Shown here: one piece after another, positions 22,851-34,893 of the stretch
Layout of the letters: the number at the start of each line of letters is the position of its first letter
Position numbering within the stretch: position 1 is the stretch's first letter
From: Anadara kagoshimensis
Lineage: Eukaryota; Mollusca; Bivalvia; Arcoida; Arcidae
DNA: 64,000 nucleotides
NCBI GenBank assembly: GCA_021292105.1
Contig: CM037870.1
Location: 9,397,558-9,461,557, forward strand
Reading direction: 5' to 3'
The notes under the pieces: model-generated
The model's input: the letters and a program-made list of their open reading frames with translations, nothing else
Database searches by the model: none
Told to the model about the DNA's origin: nothing
Made by a program: the position numbers and the translations under genes

Positions 22851-24777
22851 CTGAAAAAAAATCCAAGATATTATCAGTATTAAAAATTAGTCAAAATTTT
22901 CAGTCTGTCCTCATCAGACAATTTCAATATTTTCTACTATGGTATATAGGAGATTATTGAAACAGTATTTCATCCTTCCCAAAAGTTACCAGTTTTGAAC
23001 TTTGGGTTGGGTGATATTTAGAACACTGATATCACCAGATTGCTTAATGACAAAATCAATGTAGTTGCTGAAAGAGTACACAGCAGGCAGGCACCAAACT
23101 AGGCTTTAATAGCTATGGTAGAATCTCAAGTTACAGTCTGTGAACCATGGTTAATTTACCCTAAGCTAAAGCAGCTCAATCACCACAGGAGTCACTGAGG
23201 TTCCTAGAGTGATTGAGATGCTTATCTACAAACATATTTAACACATCTTACAGTATACAACCCTACTCTGGTAGGTCAGTCATGATGAAAGGAAGTTTCT
23301 AGTTGTGTAACAGGAAAGGGAAAAATGCAGTGGCCAAACCGGTACTCAAACCAGGGCCTTCCTAATACTAGCAAGAAAGTCTACCTGTAATAAGGCTATT
23401 GAGCTATTCGGCCACCTGTTGAGTCCAGTCCCCTATATTCTTGCCTTCCCTTTTTCGATTCAACTCCTTTGAATTGAAACCATCAAGTCCCACCCTGGGA
23501 CCAACCTGCTGACTGACCACTTCCCAGAGTCGGACAAGCCCCTAAATGTAACAGGAAAAGGAAAACTGCAGCGGAATCAAACCCGGGGCCGTCCCAATAC
23601 TAGAAGGATGCTCTACTAATTAAGCTAATCGGCCACCCATCCAGTTTGGTCTGCCACATTTCTATAAACTGGTATGTTTATGTCACTGGATTTCTTCTTA
23701 CACTTCCATTTTACAGGATGTTTATTACTCTCATCACTGGTGCCTTATTCTTAGCTGCTGCTTCATGTGTTATTTGATCCAGATTGGGCTATTCCATTTT
23801 TATCCAGAACCCCCCCCCCCCACACACACACCAAAAATTATTTTAATGGAAGTCCAGAGGGTTTTAGTAGTACGATTTTCTGGCGTTCCATTCAATCCAC
23901 TGTCATCCGGGGATGGTTGTTTACTCCGGAGTAAATCTGAAACTGGATCATAGAGGTGACCTCTCAGTTCATATGTTTTTGTATTTTTGTTTCAATTTAG
24001 TCAAATACTGATACTCGAAACATCCTTTACCAAACTTTTTATACTTACACTAGATCGAATGCATTTAACGAAAACAGACAGCGAGACTCTGACTGGTCAA
24101 AACTTCAACGTCAATCTAAAAGTTGTTTATTTTTCTTGAATCAAACTTAGTTTCCCCTGCATCCTTGAGCACCTTCATCTTCTTTCTCTTGTAAACCCAA
24201 CCATTCCCAGAGCACCATCGTTCGACGTAACTTTGACTGAGAGTCGATTAAATGGCAATTAATAAAAAGATAATCGAATCACTTAATAAAAATGCTCCTG
24301 GTTGCGATGCCAAGTGCCCATATTGCAAATTACTTTATTAAATATGGTTTAAGTTTAATTAAATGTAATATCATAAGGCCATTTTCTGACGGTTAACTTG
24401 TTTCCAAGCAGATTTATCGCGCTTTGGTCATCCGAATATTTATTTACAAAACAGTAAAGTATTTTAGAAATAAAAGCATCATATCTGATTTAAAACAATT
24501 TTCTGACAATTTTTACCCGAAGTACAAGATTTTATACTGGCATATATGCTGATGGTGTCAGTAGCCCTTGTAGATTCCTCAGTGTGTCGTTTAAAATGTC
24601 CAAAATGTGTTTACAATAAAACATGACCATTCTATCCATTTTTATCGAACAAAAAAAAAAGCTTAATATTCTCATCATAATTAGTGATAGACGTCCTGTC
24701 CTTGTGGAGAGATCCACATAGACTACAGTGAAAGTCAATAAAACCAAACATAGGCCAATTCATGTACAAATCACATT
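22851..24777. other. PPM1K 5' intron/upstream flank
   Basis: Lies upstream of the acceptor that precedes PPM1K coding exon 1, so part of it is probably intron and the untranslated first exon should lie here or beyond. The position of that exon and of the promoter cannot be fixed from sequence alone. It holds the SINE pieces at 23290-23640 and a C-rich/CA run at 23811-23831. Confidence 0.45.
23290..23640 (-). repeat. Two tRNA-like SINE heads in tandem
   Basis: On the minus strand 23640-23545 reads 'ggtggccgattagcttaatt' (A box) followed by 'ccccgggtttgattccgctg' (B box) and 'ttttccttttcctgttac'. A second, more decayed copy with the same order occupies about 23425-23305. The sequence between them may be the body of the first copy. 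Confidence 0.6.
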
Positions 24778-24930
24778 ACAAAGCAAATATATCAATCCAT
24801 GTCCAAAACAAAATCCCATTGCAAAGTAGAAACTTTGAAACTGACAATAACTCATGTACTGACAATTCAAGTTAAACACGTGAACTTCCGTCAGGGAATC
24901 GAGACCGGATGCTCCATAAGACAAAAAGTC
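24778..24930 (-). mobile_element. Retroelement family A, 3'-end fragment
   Basis: Minus-strand copy beginning (plus view) 'atatatcaatccatgtccaa' and continuing through 'gaaactttgaaactgacaat', 'ttaaacacgtgaacttccgt' and 'gagaccggatgctcc'. The words match the reverse complement of the 3' end of the 28762-29806 copy. Confidence 0.8.
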
Positions 24931-25487
24931 AGAATAACTTTACCTTATGGTCAAACTGAAGCGAAACGACACACCATGCAGACAATTCCGACATATTTTA
25001 AAATTAATGAAGAATTTTGGGTAATATCAGAACTCTATAAGCTAATAGTTATTTATGGTCTTTTGACATGAAAGAATTTTAAATTAAATTCCAAAGATAG
25101 TTAGGAGATGCCTTTCAAGGGAGACAGACTGGCAATCACAATTATAAACATTTTAAACAACTGCTATATAAGCTACTTTTGAATTTTAATAAAATAATGA
25201 AGCACATGACACAGCTAACGGTCTTATAATTTGTGCATGTGTTAAACAAGAGTTTCTCCCCTTGCAAGACTTTTTGGTAGTTGAGGACAATTAATGAACC
25301 AGTATTGTGAAATATGCCTTGAATAACAAAAAGTGATGTATGGAATGAGATGTAATTTCTGGCGTACACAAAAAAGTTTTTGGATATTCCTGGGTGGGCA
25401 TAAATTCGTATTTGACGATCATACAAGAAAAAATGAATTTGTAAAATAAATGAATGATTTGTGACTGCCATTACAATATTGTTGATA

Positions 25488-25684
25488 AGTATGATTTCTC
25501 TGTATCCAAAATTACCATGTACGTCTCATAATTTCACGTCACCCTTTTTTCTTACCATGGCGGTGTAGATAGCCGATGCATATCCTTCCGGAACACCCGG
25601 TCTCACTTCCGTGATGAAAATTCACGTGTTTTTACTTTAAGATTCTGATTTGAACATTGATCATTATGTTTGCGGTTGATTTTA
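25488..25684 (+). mobile_element. Retroelement family A, 3'-end fragment
   Basis: Includes 'gataagtatgatttctctgt', 'ccttccggaacacccggtct' and 'aaaattcacgtgttttta', ending at a decayed tail 'gatttgaacattgatcatta'. Confidence 0.75.
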
Positions 25685-26239
25685 TTATTATTTTTAAATC
25701 AAAAATACATATTTTGAGGTATTTTGTATTAATCATTGAGTTATTTAAAATATTGAAATTAATAATTATGACATTTTTTCATAAAATGATATGCATGTTT
25801 TTGAAATCCTATTGCAGAACAGCTAGTGTTTGAAGTATGAGAATTTAAAACTAGGATTGTAATTTGAATTTTGAATAGTTTTAACAATATATGTATTTTA
25901 TTTTCCAAAAGAATCATATCCACATATAGTAGTGAATAAATTGATATGTACAATGTATTGTATTCAAGATTCTTTAACAAGAGAAATAATTTTCTGTTTT
26001 ACATGGAAAAGTACTCCGAATTATTTTTGTGAAGTGAAGCAATCGTGTAACAAACCGCATATAAATGTAGAAGGTCATCTAAAGACAACTATGCTATGTT
26101 CTCCTATTTGGAATGAAAGGTTCCGAAAGACACTACATTCAAACAATGTTTCGAGAATAGAGTCAGTGACAATGTAGTGCGGATTTTTCTCTTTTTCATT
26201 TGTCATCTATTAATAGTATCAATACAAATCATATTGGTG

Positions 26240-26475
26240 TTTGATATAAAAAATTATTATAACAATCTATGTCCAAATCACATTCCCAAAGCAAAGTAAA
26301 ACAAACATACCAATCCATGTCCAAATCACATTCCCAAAGCAAAGTAAAAACAAACATACCAATCCATGTCCAAATCACATTCCCAAAGCAAAGTAAAAAC
26401 TCTGAAGCTGACAAATTAAACCAAGCAGGCAAACTTTCACGAGGGAAGGGTAAGCAAATCATATTTATTTACACC
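26240..26475 (-). mobile_element. Retroelement family A, 3' end with tripled tail unit
   Basis: The tail unit (plus view 'caatccatgtccaaatcaca' plus 'ttcccaaagcaaagtaaaa') occurs three times in a row at about 26269, 26319 and 26370 (units near 50 bases), followed once by the body 'ctctgaagctgacaaattaa' and 'acacccgccgcgtgtgac'. The near-identical copies read in frame in both directions, which explains the repetitive apparent peptides here. Confidence 0.85.
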
Positions 26476-27117
26476 CGCCGCGTGTGACAATATTGAGAAA
26501 TTCTATCGTATCCTATCTTCAAATCATTACTAACTAATAACGACAAAATATCCATACAAACACCATTTAAAGGAAAAATAATTCAAATGAAACCATGAAT
26601 AAAGTAACGTCTTGTGCTTTATTTTGTAGTTATTTTTATGTAAGATGTTTATATAAGGCCAATGTTTAGGGTAAACCTAGGTCTATATATGATTCGTGAC
26701 ATTTAACCTTATTCTTGAATCCAATTCACTATACAAGAAATGTTTCGAGTAAAACCAAGAATGAAATATTTTATGATGGCGGAAGTTTTACATCAGTCAT
26801 TAATAGTGTTATCTTAACTCCCGACATTAGTTAGATAAGCTGGTTATATAACAAGGCGTGAACCTACACCCTTCAATCCAGCATTTCTAGTTAGAAAACA
26901 TTATTAATTTTTTCCGGAAACACTTAAATTAAAGACCTTTATCTTATAAGAAATAAACAGTTACTTCTGTTAAAAGAAACATCAGATTATGGTCTTTATA
27001 GCTGTTGCACCTGCAAATCGTTTCAGACACACTGCGTGATATACAGAGTCACTATAATCCTCTGTAGAAATCAGTAATATCGCGTTTGATTTAACATTTG
27101 TGCTTAGCGGGACCAAA

Positions 27118-27430
27118 TTATACAAAAACATACCAATCCATGTTCAAATCACAAACTCAAAAGTAAAACCAAAAACATCCGGATCCATATTCAAATCAAA
27201 ATCCAAAAGTCAAAAATAAACATACCGATCCATGTTTGAATCACAAATCCAAAGCAAAGTAAAAATGAAATTAGAAACTGGCAAACGAAGTCAAGCACGC
27301 AAACTTTAATCAGAAACTTGAAACCGCGCACCTCCTGTTTAGCCAATTACGTACACCCTCAACATGTGAAATCTTAATTGAGAATAAAAAAAGTATGCTG
27401 GTATGGGGCGTCAAATATATCGAGGTTTAT
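27118..27430 (-). mobile_element. Retroelement family A, 3' end with tripled tail unit
   Basis: Three decayed tail units start near 27130, 27180 and 27226, each with a variant of 'ccatgttcaaatcacaaa'. The body follows: 'gaaactggcaaacgaagtca', 'cacctcctgtttagccaatt', and 'gtcaaatatatcgaggttta', the reverse complement of the 'gatatatttgacgtc' word. Confidence 0.75.
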
Positions 27431-27744
27431 TTTGAATACTAAAGTTAGAAACACATTTGAAATACCCGTCTGTAGGGAATATTTGCTAAACAGTCTACTA
27501 GTATGTGGAAGAACGAAACATCTTGCTCCTTTTCTCGATTTTCCTCGTCAGTTTTGAAGTGTGCTATTAAGTTGTATATACTTTGTATTAATTTCATTTA
27601 CAACACACCAAAATTATTTTCGAGAAGTTTTGAGCATTTTGAAGTTAAGTTGCAAAGTATGTTTCAATAGCAATTATGGTTAAAAAACCCGGTTACTATT
27701 GGAAGAATTCTATTTACCCATATTGTGCTCAATATTGATTTCAC

Positions 27745-27782
27745 ATAGCGGGTGTGAGCTAGACAGGAGGGCTTACCCTTCC

Positions 27783-27821
<39 letters not shown>

Positions 27822-27940
27822 CTTCACTTTCCTGGTGGAAGTTTAGCTGTTTAACTTATGCTAATTTTGAAAGCTTAATTGGCATTTGGATTGTAATTGT
27901 AACAAGAATTGTGTATGTCTGTGTTTGGTTTTGACGTGTA
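27745..27940 (+). mobile_element. Retroelement family A, 3'-end fragment interrupted by (AT)n
   Basis: 'agcgggtgtgagctagacag', then 'cttacccttcca', is broken by an (AT)n run at 27785-27819 and continues 'cttcactttcctggtggaag'. The tail is decayed. The AT microsatellite occupies the position where other copies have the 'ccggagcacccggtc' core. Confidence 0.65.
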
Positions 27941-28761
27941 TAATGGCCGACCAATGCAACAGCGTTATATATTATTTCCAGCTTACTGAAATGACCAAAC
28001 CAGACATTAAAAAAAAAACAATTTCCTGCTATGTTAAAATAATTCTTTAGTACAGTGATAAATACCAGTCCTTTGAAAGGAATTTAAAGAGAAAACAAGC
28101 AGCCTGAGTTTGGAAGATCAAATGATTTTTGACATTTAGAAAAAGTCTCTAGATTCCAGAGAGACAGAACTTGTGACGTCATATCAACAGGTTTATCATC
28201 TTCTTTGGACAAACTTGACAACGGAAGAGGGCGAGGATTCCGGGATCAAACATGGATAAAGATATATACTAAACGATGGTAAATCTCCTTGTTTTTATTT
28301 GTGTCAAATTAAATTCATATTAATCGCCAAAGTTATACATACAAAGTGGTCCACACCGTATACACACGGTCAGCATTGGGTCGTAATAAAGGACTGTAAA
28401 AATAAATATTTATTTTAGATAGAGAGCCCGAGACAGTGATTTAGCTGCTTGTTAATGCTGTTTATGTTTTATAATAGTTATAGAGTTGAACTTTACTAGA
28501 AATAACCAGAAAGGTCAACATAATGTGGTAGAGATTGTTTGTGTAATTAGCTAAAAGACAATGTTAGATTATTTTCATACACGCCTGAAATAGTTGATCG
28601 TCTGCAAATTTTGTTGTTAACGACAGACATCAATGACCTGTGTTAAGTCAGAGACAGGGCTGTGGTTGAAAATACATGTAAAACTCCCATATTAATGTAT
28701 CTTAATTAATTAAATACAGATTAAGTCGCAATTCGTAATAGCTAAATAATATAAAAAAGAC
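27941..28761. other. Intergenic, nothing recognised
   Basis: AT-rich sequence between two retroelement copies. It contains 'gtgacgtcatatca', a CRE-like TGACGTCA octamer at about 28174-28181, but no adjacent gene start that would make it a promoter. Confidence 0.4.
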
Positions 28762-29806
28762 GCAATTAAACTTGTCAATCCTCATTCTAAATTGAAAGAA
28801 CGTCTTACACAAATTATTCACTTGTCATTCTTTTACAAAAACAGTAAGCTAAGATACAAATTTCTCGAGCTGAATAGGGATTCTGGTTATTGTCATGCAT
28901 CATACGGATTCCAAACAAAAAAATACTGTAGATACCATCAACAAAATGTTGGATCTTTTATAGATAACATTTGTTGTGTTTGATAATAAAATTTCCAGAA
29001 ACAATCGGTATACCAAATGAGCACAAATTGTGCACCATTGCTTGCTGATTTATTTCCTTATTCTTATGAAGCAGAATTCATGCATTACCTTGGGAGAGAA
29101 GACTGTCGCCAAATCATTAAACTCCACATACAGATATATAGATGATGTAAATTCTCTTAACAAACCTAAATTTGGTGACTATGTAAATGTCATCTATCCT
29201 AGTGAGCTTGAAATAAAAGACACGACTGATTCCTCAAGTTCTGGTTGATATTTACACTTATACCTGAATTATGACGTCCACGAAAGGCTACATTTGAAAC
29301 TTTATGACAAACGTGATGACTTTAATTTTTTTATTGTCAACGTTCCTTTTCTATGCAGCAATATATCTGCTTCTCCGGCTTATACTGTATTTATTTCCTA
29401 ATTAATACGCTATGGTAGAGGTTTTTCCAACTACGGGGACTTTGTACAACGAAGCAGGCTGCTTGCAAATAAATTGTCGACTCAGGGATATTTCAAGCCT
29501 ATGCTTATCAAGGCTCTGAAAAAGTTTTATGGCCGTAATCACATTTTTGTTAATAAGTTTGGTGTCTCTGTGTCCAGGATTGCCCTGGGTATATTTGACG
29601 TCCCATAGTTCCATGTTTCTTTCACACAATTTTATTTACACACGTGGCGAGTGTAGCAAGCTAAGGAGGTGCTTATCCTTCCGGAGCACCCGGTCACTTC
29701 CCTGGTTGAAGTTCACGTGTCTAACCTAACTTGTCAGTTCCAAAGTTTTTACTTTGCTTCTGGACTGTGATTCGGACATGAATTAGTATGTTTGTTTTTG
29801 ATTCAG
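28762..29806 (+). pseudogene. Decayed reverse transcriptase of retroelement family A, most complete copy
   Basis: Frames shift repeatedly, but an ordered protein can be followed: LKERLTQIIHLSFFYKNSK with LRYKFLELN (about 28790-28883), a segment ending SFIDNI (near 28970), NCAPLLADL with SYEAEF (about 29025-29080), then RYIDDVNSLN and YPSELEIKDTTDSS (about 29130-29245). Further on come KLYDKRDDFNFFIVN, SNISASPAY and finally ANKLSTQG, KALKKFYGRNH and FGVSVSRIALGIFDVP (about 29460-29610). YIDD is the reverse-transcriptase catalytic box, and the flanking words match a family of RT proteins I know from many invertebrate genomes. The clade (Penelope-like versus non-LTR) is unsettled. The 3' untranslated end holds 'ccggagcacccggtc' and 'gaagttcacgtgt', ending 'acatgaattagtatgtttg'. 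This copy links the many short family A repeats to a reverse-transcribing parent. No intact frame remains. Confidence 0.85.
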
Positions 29807-30069
29807 CCATAAACTTAAAGACACCACACAATAAAATAAACCAATGTAGTCAGAAAATAAGAGATTGTATTACGATATTGTGATACCATTCACTTTAAAC
29901 CTCTCGACTGTAGACATGTGCTAAACATTTGAATGAATTTATTGCATAAACATAATTAATGTAACATCATTACAAAACATTTGAATGCATATGCCATATA
30001 TATGAACATTGACAAAATAATTTGAAGTGGTGAGTTTAATACTAGTATACTTTTGTTTCTATTGCCATA

Positions 30070-30300
30070 ATTATCTAGGATATATTTGACGTCTCAAAGT
30101 TCCTTGTTTCTTTAATCTTAATTTTGATTTCACATATGTCGGGCGTATCAAGTTAGACAGTAGGAGTTTCCATCTCGAAATTCCCGGATTCACTTCCATG
30201 GTGGAAGGTAGTGAGCTTTACTTGATTTGATAGTTTTTACTTTGCTTTTGGGATTGTGATTTGAACATGGACCGGTATGTTTGTGTTTGATTTGGTACTC
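30070..30300 (+). mobile_element. Retroelement family A, 3'-end fragment
   Basis: Starts 'aggatatatttgacgtctca', passes 'acatatgtcgggcg' and 'cacttccatggtggaagg' and ends with the tail 'gatttgaacatggaccggta' plus 'tgtttgtgtttgatt'. Confidence 0.8.
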
Positions 30301-31234
30301 AAAGACCATCCTACGTTTTTTCTTTACAGTTATGATTAGTATTGTTTTACCAAATTAAAGAATAATGATTGTACACGTGCTGCAATACTTAATGCGTACA
30401 CAGAGTACGCTGATTGTGGAATAGTTAAGTAAGGGACCTTTTACATAACGTTCTCGAACAACACTATTATTTGAGCATTATATTTTGTGCCCGCAAATAC
30501 CAGGTGTTTGATTACCAATGGTTTTGATTCCATTTTATTGCGTCTTGTATCCTACTTCGTTAATTTTGTTGCAATCTGTTGTTATTTTGACTCTCTATAT
30601 TTTTCCATACACAAGGCATTCTGTTGCAAATTTTATTTTCCCGTTTTAATCAGATCGGTTAATAAATGTATTTTTGTGTCAATTGGATTGTTTAAATTTT
30701 CCTTGCGGAGCCCAGTAGTTCAAAGCTCCTTAGTTTAGCCACTTGGTAAGTGAAATTTTGTATCTTGTGTAAAATGCATTTAAAAAACTATTCTAACCAC
30801 AATACATATAAATGATATTCTTAATTAGAAGCAATTTTACCTCAAACTATATGCCCAAAATAATTATTTGTAATTTTAGTAACATTTGAAATTGTTATTA
30901 ATGATTTAGTTAATTCAACGGAACTTTGAACAACTGGGCCCTGATATAGATCTGATTTGAATACATTATGCGTAGACAATGTAATTTTTTTAATGTTATC
31001 AAGTATAAAAAAAACTGTCGTGTTACCAAGAATTTAGGTCATTTGTTTCACCGTATATTAAATAAAAAGTGCAATTTATAGGTAGAATATGATATTGTAA
31101 ACATTATGTTACCATGTACAAATTGTTGTATTAAATTTACATGTAGGTAAAACATTCAAATCAGTCCAAAATCTTACTGATCTATCTTAAAAGCACAATT
31201 CAAAAAGCTAAGTAATACATTAGTAGATGACGCA

Positions 31235-31290
31235 AATTTCCAACAGGAAAGTGCGACCGGGTGTTCTGAAAGGTTATAAGCACCTTCTTG
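31235..31290 (-). mobile_element. Retroelement family A, internal fragment
   Basis: A short piece (plus view 'caacaggaaagtgcgaccgg' and 'gtgttctgaaagg') matching the reverse complement of the family A core. Both ends are missing. Confidence 0.55.
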
Positions 31291-31324
31291 TGTGAATGGA
31301 TACATACATTATACCAGTTTATTT

Positions 31325-31480
31325 TTACACACTAGACGGCCGTTTCGGAATAATTCCTCATAGTAGTGCTCGGACCAAACCTTTTAAGGGATTGAAAAAA
31401 AATATTTCAAAAAGGACTAAAATATTTTACCAAATTTAGCTAAGAAAATAATTTGTATAAGGGAGTATACCGTAGAATTT
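31325..31480 (+). repeat. Dispersed repeat family E, single copy
   Basis: Contains 'cactagacggccgtttcgga', 'attcctcatagtagtgctcg', 'atattttaccaaatttagct' and 'gggagtataccgta', in the family order. Confidence 0.75.
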
Positions 31481-32691
31481 TAGTTATTATAACTATATTT
31501 TAAATTTGTAAAATATCTCATTTTGAATTAAAAAAGATAAAATACAAAATTTTTTTGGTTAATAATATATTTAAGCAACTTTTTTACCTGCTCAAGATTA
31601 AAAAGGTTTAAATTCCAAGATTAGTAAAATGTATTGAAAAACATGTATCCTAAAAATCAGTTTTAATGCATTTTAAGTTATGAATATCTAAATGATATAG
31701 AAATACAGACATAATAGGCATGAATTTTAATTACATAAAACTCAATTTTATTAGAATACTGAACGAGTTTTCAGACATATGAAGTACAGGGTTTTTTTTG
31801 GCAAAAACGGCTATGTTTTTTTTTGTGGGTTTTTAATAGATTTTTTTTCAACATGTAAGTTTAAAATTGTTAAAAATAGATCCAGGTGGATTTCAAAATT
31901 TCATGAAACTCATATAAATCTGATGTCTTACGTGCAATTATGAAATTAAAAAATTGAGAAGTTATGGTCACGTAAAATAAACTGGCATTGTGATTAATTA
32001 TAAAATAAAAACATGTGTTGATATTATAAATGACATGTATGTTATCAAATTTTTATGATTCAACCAGTACAATTCTATTTATTTCAACGCTCTTGTCAGT
32101 GTCCATCAGATTATTTATTATTATTTTATTAATCAACAGTATTAACATGATATTTCCATTTCAATATATTACAGTAATCAAATGTTATTTTCTTTTTTCA
32201 AAGTATTTTTAAGAAAATTACATCTTCCCTCATGTTCTTTACACAAACAAGTTCCTTCATTTTGATATTAACATGTAACTTTTGATATAATTTATCTGAT
32301 TCTCTGTAATGGGTTCATAGACGTAACGGACAGCTGAACACGTTAAATCTTCAACTTTAAGTACCGATTTCAGAACTTCAGATGTGTTTGATGCAAACGT
32401 TTCTGATGAAATAGCCAAACTTATCTTCTTAAGAAGTTTCCATTGCTTAAATATTTTTTTCTTTGATATTTCTTTAATAGTTGTAAACACTAAGAAGTCC
32501 AACGTATTTAGTCATTAGAATTACCGCATTAATGCATCATCAAACGCCAACATATCATATAATCAAAGGTTTATGTGCACTAAGTAAAAATCCAAAAAAG
32601 ATTGCACTACAAAAATCTGCATCGGATAAAATTTAAATGCAACTATGGAAATACCAAATATTCAACTTTAATATATTACTGTTAAGCAAAA
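31481..32691. other. AT-rich intergenic, no gene supported
   Basis: Long A- and T-rich runs. The minus-strand frame at 32257-32502 is the only slightly gene-like stretch (mixed composition, 81 codons) but has no motif I recognise and no clear splice context. Confidence 0.4.
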
Positions 32692-32850
32692 GCAAACACT
32701 CTAATCCATGTCCAACTCACATTCTCCAAAGCAAAGAAATAAACCTTGAGACTGACAAATTAAGTTTAACACGTGGACTTCTACTAGGGTAGTGAGGTTG
32801 GGTGCTCCGGAGGGGCAAGTAACCCCGCTCAGTCGGCCACATCTGCAACA
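32692..32850 (-). mobile_element. Retroelement family A, 3'-end fragment
   Basis: Plus view 'tctaatccatgtccaactca', 'ttaacacgtggacttcta', 'gggtgctccgga' and 'ggccacatctgc', matching the reverse complement of the 3' end. Confidence 0.75.
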
Positions 32851-34064
32851 CATGAAATGGAAACAGAGAACGAAAGGAACTTGGAAAGGTAATTTTGGAT
32901 TCAGAAGCCTCACACTACTACGGAAATACCAAAAAAGCTTTTATGCACTGTTGATTCATATATTTTTTATTTTGACTTCAAATAGTCTTCTTACAAGCGC
33001 GTCTGAAAAATATAGTCATAGTTATATATAAGAACATGGGCACAACTTGCCATTGTACCAATTATCATCCAATTTTTCTTAATTTTTCTAGTTTTATTAA
33101 AGTTCCTTATTAGCCTTCCATTAATCGAAGTTCGTCTATATGGAATAAAGTATGACATATACTTGCTGACTCCTATAATAAAAAAAACAAAATAAATTAT
33201 AATCATATGAATGATTTACGCATGTCGGATCGTTGGATAGAATGAGGCTTAGTTGTAATTGTTCAAAAAATTCCTCAAAAACTAAGCTATGATTGATCAT
33301 TTAAAATATTTGCTTAGGTTGATTAAGCAAAATATCTTACTAATATATGGCCCTGTGGGACCCCTATATGTAGTAACTACCACAAATGTAGTAACGGTCA
33401 CAAATGTAATAAAATTGTGTCACATATGTAGTAACGAACCACAAATGTAGGAACGACCGTTACCACAAATGTAGTAACAATTTTTGTTACCACAAATGTA
33501 GTAAATGAAATTAAAACCGCTATATGTAGTAACGAAAATTTCGAAATCTGAACGTTAGAAACCAACATTTAAGGTGCGTTCTAACCCGATAGAAGCGAAT
33601 GTTGTTCCGATAGAAGTGACTTTTAACGCGTTAGAAGTGACTCTTAACTCGATAGAATGGAATTCTTTCCCGATAGAAGTGGCTCTGATTCCGATATAAG
33701 TGACTTTATTAAATACCAAAGAAAAATATATGTATAAATTGTTAATTTTGCTGGTTTTTTTCTATTTACTTGAAAACAATTAGTGTCACATAAAGCGGCA
33801 CATTACAAAATGATTAGCATAACATGTAATAGTAATTCAGATATAAATGTAATAAATAAATAATAATAATAACTACTAGTATCTGATAATCCTTGTAAGG
33901 GTGTTACCCCTGTGCCTATGTTATGTATTATGCGATGAGCGATAATGCCAATTGGCCTCTTATTTTCATTATACTTCGGTTTGTAAAGTACATGTTAAAT
34001 TCAGTTTTTAAATTTAAGTTTCTGGGTTTTCTGTATTTTTGCAGATTTAAGTAGGGTACATGTA

Positions 34065-34420
34065 TTGATTATTATACTCCACGTCACTTAAGATGTAGGA
34101 AGTATAATGCTGTTGGTCGGTCCCTCCGTCCGTCCATCAGTCAATTATAAGTTTTCCGCATTGTTTCCTAAACACTTTCAGATAGAGTTTTTGAATGGGA
34201 GTCAACCACAATGAGTTGCAGATCAAGTTAACGTTTTGTTTTACTACGAATCCGATCCTTTGCAATTGTCTTTGATAATTTTATTGAAATACTAGTAACA
34301 GTTTTCTGCAGTTTTTTTCGTAATAGCTTGCACATATTGAACTGATTTGGCATATAGGTCTACCATAATGTGTTACAGATCAAGTTCACGTTTCATTTTG
34401 CTTCGCTGAAATTTATGTTT
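34065..34420 (+). repeat. Dispersed molluscan repeat ('tccgtccgtccatc' type)
   Basis: Begins 'attatactccacgtcactta', has the 'ccctccgtccgtccatcagt' signature and two related half-units with 'gttgcagatcaagttaacgt' and 'gttacagatcaagttcacgt'. It resembles the stretch at 17296-17590 and is nested in the 4.17-kb element. Confidence 0.5.
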
Positions 34421-34501
34421 TTACGATGACTACACTTGATTTGGTCCAATATGTGGGAGCAACCTCACAAAGGTTTTTGTAATATTTGCTGAGTTTTATG
34501 G

Positions 34502-34503
<2 letters not shown>

Positions 34504-34546
<43 letters not shown>
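34504..34546 (+). repeat. (TC)21 microsatellite
   Basis: Uninterrupted TC dinucleotides inside the 4.17-kb element. Confidence 0.95.
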
Positions 34547-34549
<3 letters not shown>

Positions 34550-34659
34550 GCATTTACAATACTTCGTAAATATCGTTATTGAAGTATATGAACTGCATTT
34601 TATAAGATGTGTTAGTCTGTAAAATAGAACGTCTGTAATCATTTATGGTGTATCTTGTT

Positions 34660-34893
34660 CTTTCGCCAAGCACTGGGCATTACGAATGAAAGTTCTTTCG
34701 GATGGGAACTTAAAAAAAAAACGAGGTCCCGTGTCACGGGGAGCTTGGCATGCTAAAGAACCCTGCTGTATAATGCCATCAGCGCAACCCACATGCAAAA
34801 TTTTTGCACCTTCGCCTATAGCTGGCGACGTCTCGATATAAGTAAAATATTTTTGACTGGGACGTTAAACACCATTACTCAACTCTCAACTCT
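34660..34893 (+). repeat. tRNA-derived SINE, 5'-truncated
   Basis: Copy of the 4986-5332 SINE family from 'gttctttcgccaagcactgg' through 'aaccctgctgtataatgcca' to the tail 'tctcgatataagtaaaat' and 'gacgttaaacaccattactc'. The A and B boxes are missing. Confidence 0.8.

Larger units (their letters stand above)
29807..31324. other. Intergenic with further family A fragments
   Basis: Besides the fragments at 30070-30300 and 31235-31290, this AT-rich stretch holds no exon I can support. A short plus-strand frame at 30487-30738 is Phe/Cys/Ser-rich and lacks any recognised domain. Confidence 0.4.

Noticed and set aside
26229-26487. Repetitive secreted-peptide genes on either strand (MSKSHSQSKV / CFTLLWECDLDMD)
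   Set aside because: Both frames come from the tripled tail unit of retroelement family A; there is no signal peptide or splice evidence.
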